Assembly (NCBI GenBank): GCA_035697245.1
Contig: DASSDH010000160.1
Location: forward strand, 1-39,487
DNA length: 39,487 bases
Direction of reading: 5' to 3'
From: JACVRX01 sp035697245
Lineage (GTDB): Bacteria; Actinomycetota; Actinomycetes; Jiangellales; Jiangellaceae
Both the position numbers and the translations under genes were made by a program. The notes under the pieces are model-generated. The model had not been told where the DNA came from. It searched no databases and worked only from the letters and a program-made list of their open reading frames with translations. Position 1 is the stretch's first letter. Each line of letters opens with the position of its first letter. Shown here one piece after another: positions 32,188 through 37,875 of this stretch.

Positions 32188-33213
32188 GTGGCAGATCTCT
32201 ACTACGACGACGACGCCGACCTGTCGGTGGCCCAGTCCCGCAACGTGGCTGTACTCGGATACGGCAGCCAGGGTCACGCGCACGCACTGAACCTGCGCGA
32301 CTCGGGCGTGGACGTTCGCGTGGGCCTTCCGGAGGGCTCGAAGAGCCGGCCCAAGGCCGAGGCCGAAGGACTTCGCGTGGTCACACCGTACGAGGCGTGC
32401 GAGGAGGCTGACCTGACCGTGGTTCTCGCGCCCGACCCGGTCCAGCGTCACCTCTACGCCGAGGCTGTCGAGCCGAACCTGGTCGACGGCGACGCCCTGT
32501 TCTTCGGGCACGGCTTCAACATCCGGTTCGGGTACATCAAGCCACCAGCCGGTGTCGACGTGTGCATGGTGGCGCCCAAGGGCCCTGGGCATTTGGTTCG
32601 CCGCGAGTTCTCCGACGGGCGCGGAGTTCCGGTCCTGGTCGCGGTGGAGCAAGACGCGACGGGCGACGGCTGGCCACTCACGCTGTCGTATGCCAAGGCG
32701 ATCGGTGGCCTGCGCGCGGGCGGGATCAAGACAACGTTCGCCGAGGAGACGGAAACCGACCTCTTCGGGGAGCAGGCCGTCCTGTGCGGCGGGTTGTCGC
32801 GGCTGGCACAGCTCGGCTACGAGACGCTGACCGAGGCCGGGTACCAACCCGAGGTCGCGTACTTCGAGTGCTTGCACGAGCTGAAGCTCATCGTCGACCT
32901 GATGTACGAAGGCGGCATCGCCAAGATGCGCTGGTCGGTCTCCGATACTGCCGAGTATGGCGACTACACCTCCGGTCCGCAGGTCATCGACGAGTCGGTG
33001 AAGGAGCGGATGCGGCAGACGCTGCGTGAGGTGCAGGACGGATCCTGGGCGGCAGGGTTCATCGCCGACCAGGACGCTGGCGCTCCGGAGTTCGCTCGAC
33101 TGCGCAAGGAGGGCGAGCAGCATCCGATCGAGGCCACCGGCCGGCAGTTGCGCAAGCTGATGAGCTGGGTGAAATCCGACGACGACTACACCGAGGGAAC
33201 GGCTGCTCGCTGA
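32188..33213 (+). CDS. ilvC: Ketol-acid reductoisomerase (class I)
   Basis: IlvC isomerises and reduces 2-acetolactate or 2-aceto-2-hydroxybutyrate with NADPH and Mg. It has 341 residues, the short class I form. The Rossmann motif is VAVLGYGSQGHAHALNLRDSG (about residues 20-40). The metal-binding blocks of the knotted C-terminal domain include TETDLFGEQAVLCGG (about 188-202) and the FECLHELKLIVDLMYEGG segment. The GTG start is preceded by GAGGGAG at 32175-32181 with 6-base spacing. It is the last gene of the ilvBNC transcript before a 117-base gap with a stem-loop. Confidence 0.97.
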   Translation: MADLYYDDDADLSVAQSRNVAVLGYGSQGHAHALNLRDSGVDVRVGLPEGSKSRPKAEAEGLRVVTPYEACEEADLTVVLAPDPVQRHLYAEAVEPNLVDGDALFFGHGFNIRFGYIKPPAGVDVCMVAPKGPGHLVRREFSDGRGVPVLVAVEQDATGDGWPLTLSYAKAIGGLRAGGIKTTFAEETETDLFGEQAVLCGGLSRLAQLGYETLTEAGYQPEVAYFECLHELKLIVDLMYEGGIAKMRWSVSDTAEYGDYTSGPQVIDESVKERMRQTLREVQDGSWAAGFIADQDAGAPEFARLRKEGEQHPIEATGRQLRKLMSWVKSDDDYTEGTAAR

Positions 33214-33224
33214 TTGTCACGTCC

Positions 33225-33253
33225 GTTCAGGGACGCCTCGGACGAGGCTGAAC
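33225..33253 (+). promoter_or_regulatory. Stem-loop between ilvC and serA
   Basis: GCCTC (33235-33239) pairs with GAGGC (33244-33248), and GTTCA (33225-33229) pairs with TGAAC (33249-33253) across a bulge. There is no T-run. It may end the ilvBNC transcript or protect its 3' end. A TAGGCT -10 candidate for serA follows at 33261-33266. Confidence 0.4.
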
Positions 33254-33330
33254 GGGGAGATAGGCTGACTGCGCCGGGCCCACTGCTGCGCTCGCTACCG
33301 CCGTACCAACGCGAAAAGGGTGCACGCACC

Positions 33331-34923
33331 GTGAGAAAGCCCGTGATCGTGATCGCTGAGGAGCTCTCCCCAGCCACCGTAGAGGCCTTGGGGCCTGACT
33401 TCGAGATCCGGTTCTGCGACGGGACAGTCCGGAAGGCCTTGCTGGCAGCGGTCGTCGATTGTGAGGCGCTGCTCATTCGCAGTGCGACCAGGGTCGACGC
33501 AGAGGTCATCGCCGCTGCCGGTCGGCTCAAGGTCATCGCCAGGGCCGGGGTCGGGCTGGACAACGTCGACGTACGCGCAGCCACCCAGGCCGGCGTCATG
33601 GTGGTGAACGCGCCGACGTCGAACATCGTCAGCGCCGCTGAGATGTCCGTCGGCCTCCTGCTGGCCACCGCACGGAACATCCCGTCGGCCAACGCTGCGC
33701 TTCGGTCCGGAGAGTGGCGGCGTAGCAGGTTCGCCGGTTCCGAGCTCTACGAGAAGGTCGCCGGGATCGTTGGGCTCGGCCGGATCGGCATCCTGGTTGC
33801 CCAGCGGCTGTCGGCATTCGGCATGCGGGTCATCGCCTACGACCCGTACGTGCCCACCGCCCGCGCGGCGCAGATGGGCGTACGCAGCGTGGCTCTTGAC
33901 GAGCTGCTACGGGAAAGCGACTTCATCTCCGTCCATCTACCGAAGACCCCCGAAACCGTGGGCCTGATCGGCGAGCAGGCCCTGGCCATGGTGAAGCCGA
34001 CGGTTCGGATCATCAACGCAGCGCGTGGCGGCATCGTCGACGAGCACGCGCTTGCGCTCGCCCTCAAGGAAGGCCGGGTTGCAGGCGCGGGCATCGACGT
34101 CTTCTCCAGCGAGCCGTGCGTCGACTCGCCGTTGTTCGACTTCGACTCCGTGGTGGTCACGCCACATCTGGGCGCCTCCACCGCCGAGGCCCAGGAGAAG
34201 GCGGGTGTCGCCGTCGCGCGCTCGGTGCGGCTGGCCCTGGCCGGTGAGATCGTGCCCGATGCGGTAAATGTGAAGGGCGGTGCCATCGCCGAGGACGTCC
34301 GGCCGGGAATCCCACTCGCGGAGAAGCTCGGCCGGATCTTCACCGCGCTGGCCGGCGGTGTTGCCACCCAGCTCGACGTCGAGGTGCGCGGCGAGATCGT
34401 GGAACACGACGTCAAGATCCTCGAGCTGGCTGCCCTCAAGGGTGTCTTCGCCGACGTCGTGGAAGATCCGGTCACCTACGTGAACGCACCGGTGATAGCG
34501 GCCGACCGCGGGGTTGCCGTCCGCCTGCTCGCCGACGAGGAGTCGCCCGACTACCGCAACCTCGTCACCGTGCGCGGGACGCTCGCGGACGGACGAACGG
34601 TATCCGTGTCGGGCACCCTGTCCGGGCCGCGGCACGTCGAGAAGCTCGTGGAGGTGCTCGGTTACGACGTCGAGGTCCAACCCAGCGAGCACATGGCGTT
34701 CTGGCTCTACGACGACCGGCCGGGCGTGATCGGCACCGTCGGCCGGATTCTCGGCGAGGCCAACGTCAACATCGCCGGAATGCAGGTCAGCCGCGACGCC
34801 CGGGGGGGACACGCGATGGTCGCGATGACCGTCGACCAAGCCATTCCGGCGCGGGTGATGGACGACATCGTGGCGGCCATCGGCGCGCAGTGGGGGCGGA
34901 CAGTCGACCTCGACGACACGTGA
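33331..34923 (+). CDS. serA: D-3-phosphoglycerate dehydrogenase SerA (long, ACT-containing type)
   Basis: SerA oxidises 3-phosphoglycerate in the first step of serine synthesis. I choose GTG 33331 (530 residues), with AAAAGGG about 10 bases upstream. The protein then begins VRKPVIVIAEELSPATVEAL, as mycobacterial-type SerA does, whereas the in-frame ATG at 33214 precedes the likely promoter. Motifs: VGLGRIGILVAQRL (about 150), NAARGGIVDEHAL (Arg), SSEPCVDSPLF (Glu) and PHLGASTAEAQEKAG (His). An intervening (ASB) domain (about 320-450) and a C-terminal ACT domain (MAFWLYDDRPGVIGTVGRILGE onward) indicate serine feedback control. Placement after ilvC is typical of actinobacteria. Confidence 0.96.
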   Translation: MRKPVIVIAEELSPATVEALGPDFEIRFCDGTVRKALLAAVVDCEALLIRSATRVDAEVIAAAGRLKVIARAGVGLDNVDVRAATQAGVMVVNAPTSNIVSAAEMSVGLLLATARNIPSANAALRSGEWRRSRFAGSELYEKVAGIVGLGRIGILVAQRLSAFGMRVIAYDPYVPTARAAQMGVRSVALDELLRESDFISVHLPKTPETVGLIGEQALAMVKPTVRIINAARGGIVDEHALALALKEGRVAGAGIDVFSSEPCVDSPLFDFDSVVVTPHLGASTAEAQEKAGVAVARSVRLALAGEIVPDAVNVKGGAIAEDVRPGIPLAEKLGRIFTALAGGVATQLDVEVRGEIVEHDVKILELAALKGVFADVVEDPVTYVNAPVIAADRGVAVRLLADEESPDYRNLVTVRGTLADGRTVSVSGTLSGPRHVEKLVEVLGYDVEVQPSEHMAFWLYDDRPGVIGTVGRILGEANVNIAGMQVSRDARGGHAMVAMTVDQAIPARVMDDIVAAIGAQWGRTVDLDDT

Positions 34924-34930
34924 TCAGGAA

Positions 34931-34945
34931 TCTCGGCATCCGAGA
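34931..34945 (+). terminator. Short stem-loop after serA
   Basis: TCTCGG, loop CAT, CCGAGA forms a perfect 6-bp stem 7 bases after the serA stop. It has no T-run, so it is only a candidate U-less terminator. Confidence 0.35.
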
Positions 34946-34961
34946 CTGCTGTCCACATATC

Positions 34962-34991
34962 GCGACACGACGAGCTACCGGTTGGTAATTT
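34962..34991 (+). promoter_or_regulatory. Promoter of the leu leader region: GCGACA, 18-base spacer, TAATTT
   Basis: GCGACA (34962-34967) and TAATTT (34986-34991) are separated by 18 bases. Transcription would start about 34999, immediately before ATG 35001 of a short ORF. Confidence 0.45.
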
Positions 34992-35000
34992 CGCCGGGTC

Positions 35001-35048
35001 ATGGCGTGGTCGGTCATCATCCTTCGCCGCCGCGACGGGTCCCGATAG
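35001..35048 (+). CDS. Putative leader peptide upstream of leuB (15 codons, Val-Ile-Ile-Leu)
   Basis: ATG 35001 to TAG 35046-35048 encodes MAWSVIILRRRDGSR. Four consecutive branched-chain codons (GTC ATC ATC CTT) are followed by three Arg codons. It is predicted to be leaderless. The bases after it can fold in two mutually exclusive ways. It resembles a branched-chain amino acid leader peptide by composition and position, but the nearest amino acid gene, leuB, is 370 bases away and no U-rich terminator follows directly. Moderate confidence only. Confidence 0.45.
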   Translation: MAWSVIILRRRDGSR

Positions 35049-35068
35049 GCCGGCTCCCCGTCGCGGGG
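35033..35068 (+). promoter_or_regulatory. Mutually exclusive stems after the leu leader ORF
   Basis: CGACGGG (35033-35039) can pair with CCCGTCG (35057-35063), 7 bp. Alternatively CCCCG (35056-35060) pairs with CGGGG (35064-35068), 5 bp with a 3-base loop. The two share bases 35057-35063, so only one can form. The first stem would be blocked by a ribosome on the leader ORF. Confidence 0.4.
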
Positions 35069-35233
35069 TTCGGCATCGCCGCTGGCCACCTGTTCGTGCA
35101 GCACTGACGAGGGACGCCCGCGACCCGGGACCACCGCCGGATGACGTACTCGGATCACACCACCCCCGTGCACCGAGGTCCGGCGGGTACCGCGCCCCGT
35201 CGCCCAGCACCGATCGACCAACGGAGCGCGATC

Positions 35234-35317
35234 ATGACCGAGGAACAGCAGAACGCCCAGCACGCGCTGCAGGAGGCTATGGACCGCCGCGACAACGGCG
35301 GCGAAACCGGCCACTGA
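35234..35317 (+). CDS. 27-residue small ORF between serA and leuB
   Basis: ATG 35234 has a good Shine-Dalgarno GGAG (35223-35226) with 7-base spacing and encodes MTEEQQNAQHALQEAMDRRD plus a short Gly-rich end. 24 of 27 third positions are G or C and second positions are A-rich, as in real genes here. The peptide is hydrophilic, helical and rich in Gln/Glu. An 8-bp terminator-like hairpin follows 31 bases later. No family is recognised. It is either a tiny protein gene or part of a structured leuB leader. Confidence 0.45.
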   Translation: MTEEQQNAQHALQEAMDRRDNGGETGH

Positions 35318-35348
35318 ACCATGCCGACAGCTGGACCTACGAGCGGGG

Positions 35349-35378
35349 CCCGCGCCGACGGGGGAGGCGCGGGTTCTT
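35349..35378 (+). terminator. Terminator-like hairpin upstream of leuB
   Basis: CCCGCGCC (35349-35356) pairs perfectly with GGCGCGGG (35366-35373), followed by TTCTT. It closes the small ORF transcript and lies 39 bases before the leuB ATG, so it could serve as an attenuation terminator for transcription coming from 34999. Confidence 0.6.
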
Positions 35379-35403
35379 CCATGCCCGTCCTTCGGCCCGG
35401 GCG

Positions 35404-35409
35404 TACGGT
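35404..35409 (+). promoter_or_regulatory. -10 box of leuB (TACGGT), leaderless start
   Basis: TACGGT is followed by 7 bases and ATG 35417. It would let leuB be transcribed without passing the upstream terminator, and it fixes the leuB start. Confidence 0.5.
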
Positions 35410-35416
35410 TGCGCGC

Positions 35417-36460
35417 ATGGCGCGCAGCATCAACCTTGCAGTAATCCCCGGTGACGGAATCGGTCCGGAGGTCGTGGCAGAAGCGCGCAAGGTCCTCGAT
35501 GCGGTGTTGGCCGGCTCGGACGCCAAGGTCGAGACGACGGAATACGACCTCGGGGCGCAGCGGTGGCATGCCACCGGGGAAACCTTGCCCGATTCGGTGC
35601 TGGCCGAGTTGCGCGGCCATGACGCGATCCTGCTCGGTGCAGTCGGCGATCCGGCAGTGCCAAGCGGCGTGCTCGAACGCGGCCTTCTGCTACGGCTGCG
35701 CTTCGAGCTGGACCACTACGTCAACCTTCGACCGGCTCGGCTCTTTCCCGGCGTCGTGTCGCCGCTGCGCGATCCCGGCGACATCGACTTCGTCGTGGTT
35801 CGAGAGGGAACCGAGGGACCCTATGTCGGCAACGGCGGCGCCGTCCGAGCAGGCACCCCAGCCGAGATCGCCAACGAGGTGAGCGTCAACACCGCATTCG
35901 GTGTCGAGCGAGTAGTGCGTGACGCATTCGCCCGAGCCGAGCGGCGCCCTCGCCGCAAACTGACCTACGTGCACAAGCACAACGTCCTCGTCCATGCCGG
36001 ACATCTGTGGCGACGGACGGTGGAACGGGTCGGCGCTTCGTACCCCGACGTCGCCGTCGACTATCTGCACGTCGATGCGGCAACCATCTTCCTGGTGACC
36101 GATCCGGGCCGGTTCGACGTCCTGGTGACCGACAACCTGTTCGGCGACATCCTCACCGACCTCGCCGCGGCCGTCACCGGTGGCATCGGGCTCGCCGCGA
36201 GCGGCAACGTCAACCCGGACCGCACCACGCCGTCGATGTTCGAGCCCGTGCACGGGTCGGCGCCGGACATCGCCGGACGCGGAGTCGCCGACCCCACCGC
36301 GGCCATCCTGTCCGTGGCGCTGCTGCTGGATCATCTCGGCGACGCCGACGCGGCGAGCCGGGTCGAGGACGCCGTGGCTGCCGACCTCGAGACGCGTGGT
36401 CGGGCAGCGCGGTCGACAGAGCAGACCGGCGACGCTATCGCCGCGATGTTGACCCGCTGA
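35417..36460 (+). CDS. leuB: 3-isopropylmalate dehydrogenase LeuB
   Basis: LeuB oxidatively decarboxylates 3-isopropylmalate in leucine synthesis. It probably also acts on 3-methylmalate in the citramalate route to isoleucine, which would pair with the nearby cimA. The protein has 347 residues from ATG 35417 and starts MARSINLAVIPGDGIGPEVVAEARKV, the family N-terminus. The in-frame ATG 35321 would add 32 low-complexity residues encoded across the terminator hairpin and is rejected. Motifs: LLLRLRFELDHYVNLRPARL (about 93-112), VTDNLFGDILTDLAA (Asp ligands, about 236-250) and the NPDRTTPSMFEPVHGSAPDIAG nucleotide-binding block (about 268-289). leuCD and leuA are not in the window. Confidence 0.96.
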   Translation: MARSINLAVIPGDGIGPEVVAEARKVLDAVLAGSDAKVETTEYDLGAQRWHATGETLPDSVLAELRGHDAILLGAVGDPAVPSGVLERGLLLRLRFELDHYVNLRPARLFPGVVSPLRDPGDIDFVVVREGTEGPYVGNGGAVRAGTPAEIANEVSVNTAFGVERVVRDAFARAERRPRRKLTYVHKHNVLVHAGHLWRRTVERVGASYPDVAVDYLHVDAATIFLVTDPGRFDVLVTDNLFGDILTDLAAAVTGGIGLAASGNVNPDRTTPSMFEPVHGSAPDIAGRGVADPTAAILSVALLLDHLGDADAASRVEDAVAADLETRGRAARSTEQTGDAIAAMLTR

Positions 36461-36535
36461 GGAGCACGGCAGCCATCACCGCGCGTCATGGCGATGGCCG
36501 TGATGATTGACTCCCACGGACGGCGTCCCCAGCGC

Positions 36536-36564
36536 TCACGGCGATCTTCACGAGCGGGTACCGT
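36536..36564 (+). promoter_or_regulatory. Candidate ilvE promoter: TCACGG, 17-base spacer, TACCGT
   Basis: TACCGT (36559-36564) is a good -10. The -35 is weak. Transcription near 36571 would give a leader of about 32 bases carrying AGGGGAG (36591-36597). Confidence 0.35.
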
Positions 36565-36602
36565 TCGGTTGGACGTCCTAGTACTTGGCCAGGGGAGCAG
36601 CG

Positions 36603-37700
36603 ATGACCGGCTCGGCGCAGCGGCTGGAGTTCTCGACGACCATCTCGCCGAACCCGGTACCCGCCCAGCGTCGCGCCGAGATTCTGGCCGACCCGGGATT
36701 CGGGCTCTCCTTCGCCGACCACATGGTCACTTCTACCTGGACGCCGGATGAAGGCTGGCATGACGCCGGTGTGCGGCCCTACGCCACCCTCTCGCTCGAC
36801 CCGGCGACGGCGGTTCTGCACTATGCCCAGGCGATCTTCGAAGGACTCAAGGCCTATCGGCACGATGACGGCTCGATCTGGGCCTTCAGACCGGAAGCCA
36901 ACGGCGTCCGCTTCGGCCGTAGTGCGCGCCGGATGGCCCTGCCGGAGCTTCCGGTCGACGCGTTCATTGGTGCCCTCGAGGCGCTGGTCCGAGTCGACGC
37001 GGCCTGGGTTCCCAGCGGCGGGGAGAAGAGCCTCTACCTGCGGCCGTTCATGTTCGCGTCCGAAGTGTTCCTCGGCGTGCGGCCGGCGAAGGAGGTGACG
37101 TTCTGTGTCATCGCGTCGCCGGTCGGGCCGTATTTCGCCTCGGGCGTCGAGCCGGTCAAGATCTGGCTCTCGTCGGACTACACCAGGGCGGCACCCGGCG
37201 GCACCGGGGCCGCGAAATGCGCCGGGAACTACGCCGCCAGCCTGATCGCGCAGCAGGAGGCCTTCGCCCACGGTTGCGACCAGGTCTGCTTCCTCGACGC
37301 CGTCGAACGCCGGTGGGTTGAGGAGCTCGGCGGCATGAACCTCTACTTCGTCCATGCCGACGGGTCGATCGTCACGCCGGAACTGACTGGAACCATCCTC
37401 GAGGGCGTGACCCGTTCGTCGATCCTCGATCTGGGCGCCGACCTCGGCCACAAGGTGGAGGAACGCCGGGTCAGCATCGACGAGTGGCGCGAGGGGGTGG
37501 CGTCGGGCGAGATCACCGAGGTCTTCGCCTGCGGCACCGCGGCGGTGATCACCCCGCTCGGCCGGCTGACCTGGGATGGCGGCGAACTGGCGATCGGCGA
37601 GTCGGCGGGCCCGGTGACCATGAGCCTGCGACAGACCTTGCTCGACCTGCAGTACGGGCGGGCCGAGGACACCCGTGGCTGGCTACACCGCATCGCCTGA
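36603..37700 (+). CDS. ilvE: Branched-chain amino acid aminotransferase IlvE
   Basis: IlvE is the fold-type IV PLP aminotransferase that makes the final step to valine, leucine and isoleucine. It has 365 residues from ATG 36603, chosen because AGGGGAG lies 5 bases upstream. The in-frame ATG at 36585 has no such signal. The PLP lysine is Lys205 in GGTGAAKCAGNYAAS. YAQAIFEGLKAYR (about 74-86) and the C-terminal EVFACGTAAVITPLG (about 307-321) are the family signatures. It lies 142 bases after leuB and 175 bases before cimA and appears to have its own promoter. Confidence 0.96.
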   Translation: MTGSAQRLEFSTTISPNPVPAQRRAEILADPGFGLSFADHMVTSTWTPDEGWHDAGVRPYATLSLDPATAVLHYAQAIFEGLKAYRHDDGSIWAFRPEANGVRFGRSARRMALPELPVDAFIGALEALVRVDAAWVPSGGEKSLYLRPFMFASEVFLGVRPAKEVTFCVIASPVGPYFASGVEPVKIWLSSDYTRAAPGGTGAAKCAGNYAASLIAQQEAFAHGCDQVCFLDAVERRWVEELGGMNLYFVHADGSIVTPELTGTILEGVTRSSILDLGADLGHKVEERRVSIDEWREGVASGEITEVFACGTAAVITPLGRLTWDGGELAIGESAGPVTMSLRQTLLDLQYGRAEDTRGWLHRIA

Positions 37701-37726
37701 CGAGACAGCTGCGTCCACGATGTGGT

Positions 37727-37773
37727 CATCGGCTCTCAGCCCGGCCGTCCGTGTGGCAGGCTCTGAGCCGATG
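37727..37773. repeat. Inverted repeat ending on the cimA leader start codon
   Basis: CATCGGCTC (37727-37735) is the reverse complement of GAGCCGATG (37765-37773), 9 bp. An inner AGCC/GGCT pair (37738-37741 with 37759-37762) is separated from it by a 2x2 internal loop. The right arm contains the leader ATG. If transcribed, it would hide that ATG. If not, it could be a DNA operator. Confidence 0.5.
37757..37762 (+). promoter_or_regulatory. Possible -10 box of the cimA leader (CAGGCT)
   Basis: CAGGCT differs from the TAGGCT boxes of this genome by one base and lies 8 bases before leader ATG 37771. An alternative promoter is CTGACG (37697-37702) with TGTGGT (37721-37726). Confidence 0.35.
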
Positions 37774-37797
37774 TCCGTTCGCACGATCATTCCGTAG
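37771..37797 (+). CDS. cimA leader peptide (8 codons with Ile-Ile)
   Basis: ATG 37771 to TAG 37795-37797 encodes MSVRTIIP. Adjacent ATC ATT codons precede the final Pro codon and stop. CimA makes the precursor of isoleucine, so isoleucine-sensitive stalling is the expected control. A longer in-frame version from ATG 37720 (25 codons) is possible but has no start signals. A 7-bp GC hairpin begins one base after the stop and abuts a terminator, the same layout as in front of ilvB. Confidence 0.68.
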   Translation: MSVRTIIP

Positions 37798-37827
37798 GCG
37801 CGCCGGCCAGCACCACGCCAGGCGCGC
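37798..37827 (+). promoter_or_regulatory. Hairpin 1 of the cimA attenuator
   Basis: GCGCGCC (37798-37804) pairs with GGCGCGC (37821-37827), extended inside by GGC/GCC (37805-37807 with 37817-37819) with one bulged A. A ribosome stalled on the two Ile codons would cover the 5' arm. The 3' arm abuts the terminator. Confidence 0.6.
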
Positions 37828-37855
37828 AGACCCTTCGCACCCGCGAGGGGTCTTT
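37828..37855 (+). terminator. Intrinsic terminator of the cimA attenuator
   Basis: AGACCCTT (37828-37835) pairs with AGGGGTCT (37846-37853) over 8 positions including one G-U, followed by TT and then CTC. The T-run is short. The stem resembles that of the ilvB terminator. Confidence 0.62.
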
Positions 37856-37875
37856 CTCATGTCAGGGGTTGGCCA

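Larger units (their letters stand above)
34924..35416. other. 493-base gap between serA and leuB
   Basis: Apart from the serA stem-loop, leader promoter, 15-codon ORF, alternative stems, 27-codon ORF, terminator and leuB -10 described separately, I see nothing recognisable. The stretch 35069-35222 shows no ORF with a start signal, no tRNA and no known riboswitch core. Confidence 0.5.

Noticed and set aside
33214..33330. 39-residue N-terminal extension of SerA from ATG 33214
   Set aside because: It covers the ilvC-serA stem-loop and likely promoter. Family SerA proteins start at the position encoded by GTG 33331.
35321..35416. 32-residue N-terminal extension of LeuB from ATG 35321
   Set aside because: It would be encoded across the 35349-35378 hairpin and gives low-complexity sequence absent from the family. 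ATG 35417 has a -10 box at leaderless distance.
36488..36602. ATG 36488 with Met/Val/Ile codons as an ilvE leader peptide
   Set aside because: The frame runs on without a stop into ilvE in another frame, and no terminator hairpin precedes ilvE.
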